Below, piece by piece: positions 47,725 through 56,790 of a stretch of 64,000 bases of DNA. Source of the DNA: Ignelater luminosus. Taxonomy: Eukaryota > Arthropoda > Insecta > Coleoptera > Elateridae. Every line of letters starts with the position of its first letter. The first letter of the stretch is position 1. The notes beneath the pieces are model-generated. The model was not told the origin of the DNA and ran no database searches. It worked only from the letters and a program-made list of their open reading frames with translations. The translations under genes were made by a program, and so were the position numbers. The stretch lies in assembly GCA_011009095.1 (NCBI GenBank), contig VTPC01091059.1, positions 54,468 to 118,467 on the forward strand, in the 5' to 3' direction.

Positions 47725-47876
47725 CTTTTCTTATTACTGTAGTATCTGCATTGTCATAATATTTCTTATTATTATAATTATAAAAATTGATAATCGGTTC
47801 CTTCATCTTTCCATTTTAATGTTGCTATTTCAATTGCCCATCAGGTTTCATGATTAATATTTTGATTTATATAAAT

Positions 47877-48262
47877 TCATTATATTATTAATAATAATAA
47901 TAATAATGAATTAAATAGTACTAAAACAGTTTAAAAACTCAAAAATCTCAAAAAAGTGATATTTTTACAAAAAATTGGTAACTTTGATGAAGCATAACTA
48001 TCTAACTATTAGTTCTACAAAAACATTTTTCATACAAAAGTTTTAGCAAATGTAATGCTCTACAACTTTTAATCAAAACGTTTTCCTTTGTAATGCTTTA
48101 GTAAAAAGATATCGAAAAACTGAAATAAATCCGGAATTCTGATGGTTTTTGTGGCCCCACGGCGCCAGCACAGGGGTGACGAGGTCGAAGACTTGGGTTT
48201 TTCACTAGGCCACCGATATACACAACATATTCAAAAATTAGAACTACATAACCTTTTGTAAG
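47877..48262 (-). repeat. Right terminal inverted repeat arm
   Basis: Inverted partner of 46851-47230; the inner end is a run of AAT triplets and the outer end is CATAACCTTTTGTAAG. Confidence 0.85.
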
Positions 48263-49239
48263 TGCCTATTCTCTTGACTAAAGAAGCTGAACATAATAAA
48301 TTAACAGCGTGTTTTTGATTACCAACTAGTATCTTAAAAATTTTGACATGGAAAGAATTTTGTTAAGATCAAGGAGTGTTTAAAGCTATTATTCACATTA
48401 AGATAACATGAGTTTCATGAAACAAAACCCATAACAAAATCTTAAAAAATAATTAAGAGTTAGGAATTTCCTCATTGTTTTTGGTATTTCGTTTTATGAA
48501 CGTGCACCTTGGGGGTACAACGATCTGTCTCTTTTTTGTCAATTATAAACCATATTCTCCATCTCTATTTTAAGTCAAGTATTGTAGCTGTTAGAAAATT
48601 AAAATACAAATTGCAATAAATAGAAAAAAAGACAGATACTGCGCCCAGGGTACGTCATGCATACGTTCTGTGATTTGTATTACGTGTAAATAAGATAGTA
48701 AGTCTAAGCAATTTTTAATTATAACAAATTTCTACCATGTTAAAAATTCTGTGCTCTTAATAACTAGATACGCGTTGTTTATAATTTTCTAAGAAATCCA
48801 TGACAGTTTTTAAAGCATAAACGCAAATTAACAAACTAGTAATGATATAAAATAAATAAGACACAAAATCACAAAGCAGTAGCTTAGGCAAAGATAGCCT
48901 TTACAGGGTAATACTGGTTTTAAAACACGATGTCCTGGCTTTTGTCTTGGTTTCTCTTTTGGAAGTCAATGGAGATTTTACCGTGAGTTTCTCGGGAGTT
49001 TAAGGGGGTACCCCATTATGATCTGGGATTCTCAATGGGACCCCGGGGAGAACCCCTCCCCTATGCCCTGGTTTTGTGCCACAATAATATGGTCATCTTA
49101 TCCTTCTCTTGTACATATATTCAAATGAATATATTACATTTGTGGAAAAGTTTTAGCTCCAACATCTTAGAAGTTTCTCTTTGCATATTGAAGGAACGAT
49201 TCCTTAAGGTTTATTTCAAGAAAAAATGTTCATATGTAC
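48263..49239. other. Intronic sequence, nothing recognised
   Basis: No motif seen; a short G-rich stretch occurs near 49000-49060. Confidence 0.45.
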
Positions 49240-49329
49240 AAAAACGCTTTTGAACGAAATACAGATTCTAAAAACTTAGCTTCAAAGTTTACTTCTTTAA
49301 TACTTCCAATTCTTCGTTTTGCAATAAAG

Positions 49330-50292
49330 GTCCTCCTGTACGAAGATGCAATATGTCCGTTCGGTACAAAAACATTGCTCCCGAACCAGTAACAGAACTC
49401 TTGGCTTCGGCACAGTATAAGAATATCCTGTTCAAGTTTGTACCGAAATCCTTTGCTATTTTCGTAGAAAAATATCGCAAGCAGACCAGTAACAAAACTT
49501 TTCACTTTAGCTCGAGTCCGAGTCCACACAAATAACTTTCAGCGTCAGTTCAATACAAAAGTATTTTGTTCGGGTCAGTAAAAATCCAATGTTTCAGCTC
49601 AGAAGGAGAATAGGTCGTATCAGACTGTAGAGAAACCTTCTGCTTTGATGCAGTACGAAGACATTCCGTTCGGGCCAAGTAAAGAAATTCTCGGCATCGA
49701 TTTAGTACAAGAGCTGTCTGTCTGTGTTCGTACGAAATCCTCTACTTCATTCGGCCCAGGTCTATAAGAAAACCCTCGGTTTCGAATCAGTACGAGAACA
49801 GCTCATAGAGTTCGTACAAAAATCTTATACTTTGGCCCAGTATACAAATATCTCGCCGGTCAAAAAGAAAACGCTATGCAGTGACAAAAACCTGTCACTT
49901 TGATTGAGCATGGGAATAGCCCGTCGGAGTCAGTACGAAAACTCTGTGCTTCGGTTCAGTACGAAACCTTCCTGCCGGGGTCAGTGACAAGACTTTTCAC
50001 TTTGGCTAAGTATGAGGATAGCCCATTCGAGTCAGTACGAAAATTTTCAACTTCGGTTCAGTATGAAAACTTTCTAGTTCGGTCAATGAGAAACCCTTCC
50101 ACTTTGGATTAGTATGTGAATACCCCGTCCGAGTCAGTTCGAAAATTCCTTACTTTGGTTCAGTACAAAAACATTCTACTCGGGTCAGTAACAAAACCTT
50201 CCGCTTTGATTGAATATGAGAATAATCAGTCCGAATCAGTACGGAAATCCTTTGCTTCGGTTCAGTACGAAAAAATTCCACCGGGTCACTAA
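49330..50292. repeat. 51-bp/102-bp minisatellite, about 19 units
   Basis: Units start TCAGTACGAAAA (type A) or TCAGTGACAAGAC (type B) and alternate, so the visible higher-order period is 102 bp. Successive units from 49930 to 50290 are exactly 51 bp long; the left part to about 49330 is more divergent and includes indels. Each 51-bp unit is itself two related halves of 26 and 25 bp, both starting near TCAGTACGAAA in type A. Because 51 is divisible by three, a plus-strand frame gives 17-residue repeats such as SVRKLCASVQYETFLPG and SVTRLFTLAKYEDSPFE, but stops occur and I do not infer a protein. Confidence 0.88.
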
Positions 50293-50970
50293 GCAATATT
50301 TAACCCGTTCACCTTACCAGACTGATACACCTGTAGGAAAATAAAAATAATTAACATAACCATTTATTTCAATTTTGACCCAACTCCATCATCAGAAAAA
50401 TCTACTAGCCGTCACTGACCAAAATCCTCCACAATCAATTCCTCTTTGTCATTATCTTAAAAAACTAAATAATTTAATATTTTGGGAATTTGTTTATTTA
50501 AATGTTTTAAATAGAGTGTCTAAATGTTAATCTTATATCATAAAAATTTGAGTAATCTTGAATGGGGCTTTCTTTTTTAAAAATATTAATAAAAATGAAA
50601 CATCTGATAAGAACAATAAAATTTGGCTAACAAAAATACAACTTCTAACATACATATATCTGCGTCAAGTACAAACTTCTCTGTGATGACTCATGAATAA
50701 TCAACAGAACCAAAAGATACGTGATTAATTCAATAATATTTACGAATTGAGGTTTTGCAACAACGCCCGGACGTGGTAATGTGCGCTTCTAGCTTGTAAA
50801 CGTGAAAGGAAGCAGCAAGGTGCATTGAATTGAAAAGAAGCGAATATAGAAGAATTAGATTTCTGTAAATCTGGTGGCGTTTTCCGAGCAGAAAACTGTA
50901 TTTCTGACCAATATTCGCGTCTTTATCTAGCCTAACATTACGTTTTATGGTGGTTGCAATAGGGATGGAA
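50293..50970. other. Intronic sequence, nothing recognised
   Basis: No motif identified; AT-rich. Confidence 0.4.
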
Positions 50971-50971
50971 C

Positions 50972-51154
50972 ATGAAAGGACGCAATAATGATAGAAGGAT
51001 GTATGTATATATATACAAACCACAAAGACGAAGACCAAAACAAAGATGGAAGAACCAACTCCTTCAATTAAATGTAGAAATTGTAACAGGCTTAAAAGCC
51101 GAAAACGTGAGGAAGGAAGAAGTAGAAGAATGCATTAGCTGCTGCGGGAAATGA
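50972..51154 (+). pseudogene. Possible LINE C-terminal tail
   Basis: The plus strand encodes RRRPKQRWKNQLLQLNVEIV, similar to the arginine-rich GRPxxRW tail at the end of many insect endonuclease-RT LINE proteins. There is no other motif nearby, so this is tentative. Confidence 0.4.
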
Positions 51155-51390
51155 TAGCAGCGACAGAAAAGAAAATTCGCTGGTATTGCGTATATATGTG
51201 GATGGTAGATTCAAATAGTTATCTCTTCCGGATCCCACCTGCACAGATGTGCTGTAAAAGTGGAGTTTGGTAGCAGCCGGTAGCAACAAATTATAGCAGT
51301 GGTAGAAAGGAACTTCGGCACCATGGTCTTACTAATACGCATTCAGGGGAGGACACAGAAGCATTGAAGGGAGACTTTGCAGTGCAGTTG

Positions 51391-51447
51391 ATAGAATCCT
51401 CGAGACAGATTCCAATGTGGTAGATTGAACCCTTGTGATGGATTCTG
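51391..51447 (+). repeat. 57-bp direct repeat, copy 1
   Basis: Similar to 51476-51531; both contain CGAGAC-GATTC, GTGGTAG-TT-AAC and end GATTCTG/AATTCTG. A local duplication with about 28 bases between the copies. Confidence 0.7.
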
Positions 51448-51475
51448 AACATCTGTTACTTCTTACAGTGAGGTA

Positions 51476-51531
51476 ATTAAATCTTCGAGACGGATTCAGT
51501 GTGGTAGGTTAAACCTTTGTGATAAATTCTG
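51476..51531 (+). repeat. 57-bp direct repeat, copy 2
   Basis: Partner of 51391-51447, somewhat diverged and one base shorter. Confidence 0.7.
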
Positions 51532-51975
51532 TTGGGGCTGTATCGACAAGGCTAAGGGACTTAATTCCATGACTTAATCGGAAAGCTCAAAAAGTCTGTC
51601 ACACCTAAAGACGCGACTAAATGGTAAGGCGGAAAGTCAATTTATACTACAAAAACAATATTTAGTAGTACTAAACATTTCCTTTTCTTTTAAGGTACCT
51701 TGGTTGCAATTCAAGGTGGAAAACTGTTTCTTAAAAAGACCTTAAACACAATCTGGGGATTAGAATCAACAAGCTCTAATCCAATTATAGAGGCCTGTGT
51801 TGTGCGTAGATTATAAAATTATTTTACGCGTTATCACCTCAGTGAGCAGCCACACATATTGAAATATTAAACCGCGTTGCTTGTATAACTCGTGGCAAGT
51901 TCAAACTGGTAAAGTAGTAAAAGATGTCGTCTTTGTGCTTGCACATTTGTGTGGACATATGCCCATTCACATGTA

Positions 51976-53242
51976 CGAGGGTGGTCTGAAAAGTTTCCGA
52001 CCTAACAAAGATACAAGACATTTTTTCTGAAAATTTTTGTTTATTTTTTAACATAGTCTCCTTGTAACTTTACACACTTCTCCCAGCAATGCTCCCATCT
52101 CTGTAACCCGTCCAAATAGTACTCGGCATTTTTCTCTGCAAAATAATTGTTCACGAAGGTGATTGCCTCTTCATTTGACGAAAATCTTTGTCCTCCGAGC
52201 TCAATTTTTAGATGAGGGAACAAAAAGAAGTCGCTTGGGGCTAGATCTGATGAGTAAGGCGGATGGTCAAGCAGTTCAAACCGTAATTCGTGGATTTTCG
52301 CCATGGCAACCGCTGAGGTGTGAGACGGTGCGTTGTCTTGGTGAAACAGGATTTTCTTTTCCTGCAAATGTGGCCGTTTTTTCGCAAGTTCTGCCTTCCG
52401 CTTGTCAAGTAATGATGCAGAGTATGCTCTTGTAATGGTTTTTCCTTTTTGAAGATAATCGATAAAAATTACTCTATGACTATCCCAAAAAACAGTCGCC
52501 ATCACTATCCCAGCCGAAAAAACAGTTTTTGCTCTTTTTGGAGCCGGTTCCCCCTTTGTAGTCCACTGTTTGGACTGTATTTTTGTTTCGGGCGTATAAT
52601 GGTGTATCCAAGTTTCATCTACAGTAATTAATCGTCGCCAAACCTCAGATGTATTTCGCCTAAACTGCGCCAAAAGAACGTTGGTCTAACGTGAGCAAAC
52701 GCGGCACCAAACGCGCGGACAGCTTTCTCATGCCTAAATGTTGATTTAATATGTGACAAACACGTTCTTTTGATATGTTCATAACCTCTGCTATCTCTCT
52801 CACTTTAATTCGGCAGTCGTCTAGCACCATTTGGTGAACTTTGGCGATGTTTTCGTCGGTAGTTGCAGTTTTTGGACGTTCCGAACATTCATCGTCTCCC
52901 AAGCTCTTACGGCCACGTTTAAATAAAGCAGCCCAAAATTTCACTGTGGTAAATGATGGTGCAGAGTCCCCATACACAGAATCCAACTCATCTTTTATTT
53001 GCGAAGGCGTATTGCCTTTCAAAAACAAATATTTAATGACAGCTCGATACTCGATTTTGTCCATTTTCACAAAAAAACTCACATCAACTCACTCAAACGA
53101 CTGTTACATAAAAACTGCGCGTCCAAAATGGCTGAAACTTTGGTGAGTAACTGTCAACAGATGAACAACGAAATTCAGTAGCTTTTATTTACGAGTGCTG
53201 CCATCTTCACGTTGAGATCGGAAACTTTTCAGACCACCCTCG
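51976..53242 (-). mobile_element. Mariner DNA transposon, 1267 bp, nearly intact
   Basis: Terminal inverted repeats of about 28 bp begin CGAGGGTGGTCTGAAAAGTT at both ends. The element is flanked by the expected TA duplication (51974-51975 and 53243-53244). The length of 1267 bp is normal for mariner. The transposase gene fills it on the minus strand and is broken once, by a small deletion. Clean ends and few mutations make it the youngest complete element of the window. Confidence 0.97.
52041..53082 (-). pseudogene. Mariner transposase with one frameshifting deletion
   Basis: The N-terminal part (53082 to about 52680) carries the paired HTH: KGNTPSQIKDELDSVYG, SERPKTATTDENIAKVHQMV, then VREIAEVMNISKERVCHIL and LVPRLLTLDQ. 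The frame then breaks near 52675; about 9-10 codons usually present before LAQFRRN are gone with a frame change. The C-terminal frame (52673-52041) has all three catalytic residues: VDETWIHHYTPE, LFHQDNAPSH and DLAPSDFFLFPHLK. Spacing between the last two is 34 residues (DD34D). It ends WEKCVKLQGDYVKK. TIRs and target site are intact, so it could still be moved by another copy's transposase. Confidence 0.95.
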
Positions 53243-53244
53243 TA

Positions 53245-53761
53245 ATGTGCTAAATCTTCGTTTCCTTGCTGCTCTATAAGAGAATAATGGAAAACAATGT
53301 TTTCTTTTGCAATAACGGAAGTTAAATAATACCCAACCCTTGCGCGTTTATATTTTTCATTTCTTGTATCAGTCGTTTCTATTTAAATTGCTATAATTCT
53401 CTGAAATATGATTAAAAATAACATTGCCATAATTTTCTTTTAAATAAATCTTAAGTATTTGTCATGTCTTCATATATTTCAAATATTTTTTATATTAAAA
53501 GATTGTCACCATTTATATATTATAGTTAATAGGTGAGGGAAAACAACACAGTGTAAGGGAAAACAACTTTACTTAGACTATAAATGAATACCCTTGGCGT
53601 AAGAAACATACATCTCAATACGTAGGAAATGGTAGACATTTTAGTATTTTAATTAAGTATTTCCATCTACGTCTACACCGTGCTCTAGTTACTTTTTCTC
53701 ATTTCATTCTTTTTATTTACAAATTTTGTTTAGACTATGGCTATAAAAACAAAGCACTCAC
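53245..53761. other. Intron sequence next to the S2-S3 exon
   Basis: No element recognised between the mariner and the exon donor at 53756-53761. Confidence 0.5.
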
Positions 53762-53901
53762 CTGATAATAAGAAACAACTCTCAGTGCAACAGTTGCTAC
53801 ATAGAGTGAGTTTGTAATGAAATCTATTACATTCCACATATCTCGGGCGTATTCTTCCAGACCAACATCCCACAGCTGCTTTATTTCACTCCAAATTAAA
53901 C
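53762..53901 (-). CDS. TRPC channel exon: S2-S3 region
   Basis: This 140-bp exon lies between a TTTTCAG acceptor and a GTGAGT donor. After completing the split glycine codon it encodes 46 residues beginning LIWSEIKQLWDVGLEEY and ending TVALRVVSYYQ. The motif DMWNVIDFITNSLYVAT is highly characteristic of the S3 region of insect TRPC proteins. It ends in phase 0. The next coding segment in known family members (about 40 residues leading into S4) was not found in the window. The 425-bp intron to the previous exon contains nothing I recognise. Confidence 0.92.
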
Positions 53902-54326
53902 CTGAAAATGGATAAATTTAATCTTATGTTAGTGTCGGAATGGTGAGAAGTCTAGCGTTTTCAAAGTTATTTTCCCTACGGAACAAATTGTATAGAGATT
54001 CTCTTGGAATGAAAGTGCTAAGAAAATAGTTGTTTATTTTCCCTGATTCGCTTTTGTTTAAATGTTTATTCACGCAAGTGAAACGAACTTTAGAGTGTTT
54101 TTGGATTCGCTTTTATATTTATTTAAAACTTCTTGTTTATATTGTATTTTATAAAACTGTTTTTCTTTCAAATATTATTTAAACAAAAGACATTGAACTG
54201 TAGATTACAGTCCCAGTATAATCTCAATAAAAAATGTAAAACTTGTAACACTTTAGACTATCGGATTTTATCTGAATTTACATGAGAGGCTTAGAAGAGG
54301 AAATGAGAAAAAGCAGCGCTACTTAC

Positions 54327-54452
54327 CACTAACCCAAGCTAGTATAATCCACTCAACTAAGGATGGCTTAGCACCACGTTTAGTAGGAAAGTCTTCTGGT
54401 TCTTCCTCAAAGAATAACGTTTCTATCCTTTGGGAAGCCAAAATTAGCATAA
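54327..54452 (-). CDS. TRPC channel exon: S1 end to S1-S2 loop
   Basis: This 126-bp exon is bounded by a minus-strand TTTCAG acceptor and a GTAAGT donor. It carries 2 bases of a split codon, 41 codons and 1 base of a glycine codon. It begins MLILASQRIETLFFEEE, which matches the end of the first membrane segment and the following loop of insect TRPC channels. It ends with the segment LVEWIILAWVSG, a conserved stretch before the pre-S2 region. Phase 1 at its end joins exactly to the exon at 53901 to make a glycine codon. The upstream exon is not in the window as far as I can see. Confidence 0.9.
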
Positions 54453-55889
54453 CTGAAACAAACATATTTTAAAATGTTTTAAACATTGATTAACCCTAAC
54501 GTCTAATTTTGTGGATGTTCCTGAATTCCTAATTTTATTAACTAATAATAGCAGCTAGAAAGACGACCTAAAAGCGATTATTAGAAAGGATTTATTTGAA
54601 AAGTTAAGCTGACTACTTAATCTAAATAAGACCGTTTGAACAAAATTCGTATCACGATTTACATATTCAAACATTAAAACGCTCCTTATAATTGGTGATC
54701 GTGTAAACATGTAAATTAATTCCACTGCAAAAACAAATTAATTTCAGTGTATAATCGTTTTTAGTAGATACCCTTTTATTCTGTTGTAAATCAAGCTTTG
54801 CAGTTAATTGCTTGTTTAATATTATTCAACAAAACAAAACCTGATCTAGTATGTGTGTCATTAATTATACTGGTAAACATCTGTGTGATGTGTACACGAA
54901 CTCATTTAGCAGGGTAAATGTGCAAAGAGGCAAATTTTAGTACATACTACAGTCGGGACAAAATTGCTTGATTTGTGCAATCTGGTGCAACACTTTCAAT
55001 ACCTAATTAATATGAATGACGGTAACTAGCTTACAAAATCAGATAGTATCACAAACAGCTTCAGTGCCTTTATTGAACATGAATTATTCATTCAATAAAG
55101 GAATCGGCATAATTAAACCTTCCCCGAAACCTTTATGTTATTATATTATTGGTAACAGCAGCTTTAGTAATTTCATTTTCAAAGTAAATTTGAAAATTTA
55201 TTTTGACTGCGATATTACCATTTTGATAATTGTTTGATTTTCTCTTATTTCTTAAAGCGAAGAACTTTAAAGAAAATTGTTTAAATGCTAACAGAAATCT
55301 TTTCTTGGTAATTTACAAAATCAACAAAAATCTAATATAATGAACTTTTGCATAATTTCTTTTAAAATAAAGAAATAAATTCCCGGTAAAAGAAAGCAAA
55401 AATGTAATGATCAAGCTAAATTAAATATTAGAAGTAATAATTACTATGATAAATCAAGGTTTGTTCATTAGTTAGTTTAGAACAATTTAGAACAATTAAA
55501 TTGTGGACAGTTTAGAATTGTCCGGTTTTATTTGTTCTTTGAAGGTGTAAAATTTACATCATAAACGTAACTTAGAAGTAGTGACGGGGTATACACAGCT
55601 GATACGCATTTATTTTCGATGTTTATTCATTGTTTTCTAAATAATCCAATCTAAAAATCTGTTTGGTTAAGGTCATAGTTCACAATAGTTTGGAATAGTT
55701 TGGAACTGCTTTGTGAAATAGTAACTGCCTAAAAACCATAATGCTAGTGAACAAACCCAAATTTGGAGAAGACTCGTAATCTTCGATTGAGTCCTGAAAA
55801 ATAGTTTCCATTTTCATCAGGCCACAATTTTGATACGTTCTAAACATCTGAGAACTTGAAGAACTAAAAATCTTGCAATTTCAGCTTCT
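54453..55889. other. Intron upstream of the S1 exon, nothing recognised
   Basis: I looked on the minus strand for the preceding TRPC exon and saw none. Confidence 0.4.
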
Positions 55890-56790
55890 ATGGTTTCATT
55901 TTACCGCTCAATGCTAGTGATCTCGCATCTTGTTTTTGCAGATTTATTACAATCTGATGTCATCTCAAAGGCGATCAACAAAGGACTGTCGAACTCAACG
56001 ATCTTGGAAGCTCCAGTTCCCATGGACATACAGTCTACGGAGAATACTTTCCTCTTTAAATTGATACTGAGTGGACTTTTGAAAGATACAACTAAACCAG
56101 TGACTCAGGCTTGTTTAACAATTACATCATCTGGGGAAGCTGGCACGTGATTGAATATATCCTTCCCACGCCACAGTTAGGGTCTCTAGCTTCAAAATGA
56201 TTGTTTTTGAATAACCGTAGGCCTTCGTGTAGGACCAGTAGCTTGCCAGAAGCACCGCTGCTAGTGTGGTAACCTAGCAGACCGACCATTACTTCACAGA
56301 CTCTTATGAAAGCACAGCGCAGATTGTCTGCTTTTTGGTCATGAAGGGCTTATTCTATCGTGTCTTAAATACAGCCTTTGGTCTGTCAGTGTCGAAGCCC
56401 ATTAGCTGTAAGCGAGAAGTTTGGAGGCACCCGATAGGTGCTTTTGGGCAAAAAGCAACTTTTTGCTATGAAACTACTTTTCCCAATAAATGTGTTCCAA
56501 AATATTTGTCTCAACCGTTAAAGTCTGTTAACCTAACGGCAAAAAGAGGGAGATTAAGGCCTAAAAAGAATGTGGGCTCATGGTAGACTTCCTGTTTGTT
56601 CTGATTGCCATCGAATCTTCTGATCCTTGGGGAAACTTTGCGTTAAATATTTATATCATTAGTGGACATAACAACTCGGATTCTTCTGTAGGTCGCACTG
56701 CCCCCACAAAGGTTGTTAAAAGCTATACTTTGTTTGTTATTTTATTAGTCCTGCTTTCTAATTTCCAAACTTACTTTTATTATTTTTAAA
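55890..56790 (+). other. Unassigned block of tandem open frames
   Basis: Three plus-strand frames lie in line (55890-56150, 56335-56586, 56580-56789). The first includes LSNSTILEAPVPMDIQSTEN, the second GAFGQKATFCYETTFPNKCV and TAKRGRLRPKKN. I cannot match them to a family. The base composition is less AT-rich than its surroundings, which suggests an old element insertion. Confidence 0.3.

Larger units (their letters stand above)
46851..48262. mobile_element. 1412-bp element with ~385-bp inverted repeats and CXC-domain remains
   Basis: The left arm (46851 to about 47230) begins CTTGCAAAAGGTTATG, and the right arm (about 47877 to 48262) ends with its reverse complement, CATAACCTTTTGTAAG. Long similarity includes GTATATCGGTGGCCTAGTG and the ATT/AAT-rich inner ends. 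The central ~645 bp is plus-strand coding debris with a cysteine-rich CXC pattern (listed separately). Only a doubtful 2-bp TG flanks both ends, so the target duplication is unresolved. Superfamily is not known to me; long arms plus a small body suggest a non-autonomous DNA transposon. Confidence 0.82.
5271..54452 (-). other. Host gene span: TRPC-type cation channel, partial (five exons seen)
   Basis: The five exons listed separately read in order on the minus strand as the membrane core of a TRPC channel (trp/trpl/Trp-gamma group). Such channels are tetrameric, Ca2+-permeable cation channels of the plasma membrane, opened downstream of phospholipase C. Visible introns are about 425 bp, 39.2 kb, 403 bp and 8.35 kb; the two long ones hold nearly all the transposons of the window. 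The ankyrin-repeat N-terminus should lie beyond the right edge, and the post-S6 TRP helix and tail beyond the left edge. I cannot decide which of the three insect paralogues this is from these segments alone, so no symbol is given. One exon is missing from the visible series (see findings). Confidence 0.9.

Noticed and set aside
49353..50112. Protein-coding gene with 17-residue repeats
   Set aside because: Stops and frame changes interrupt the array; the DNA-level tandem repeat explains the pattern.
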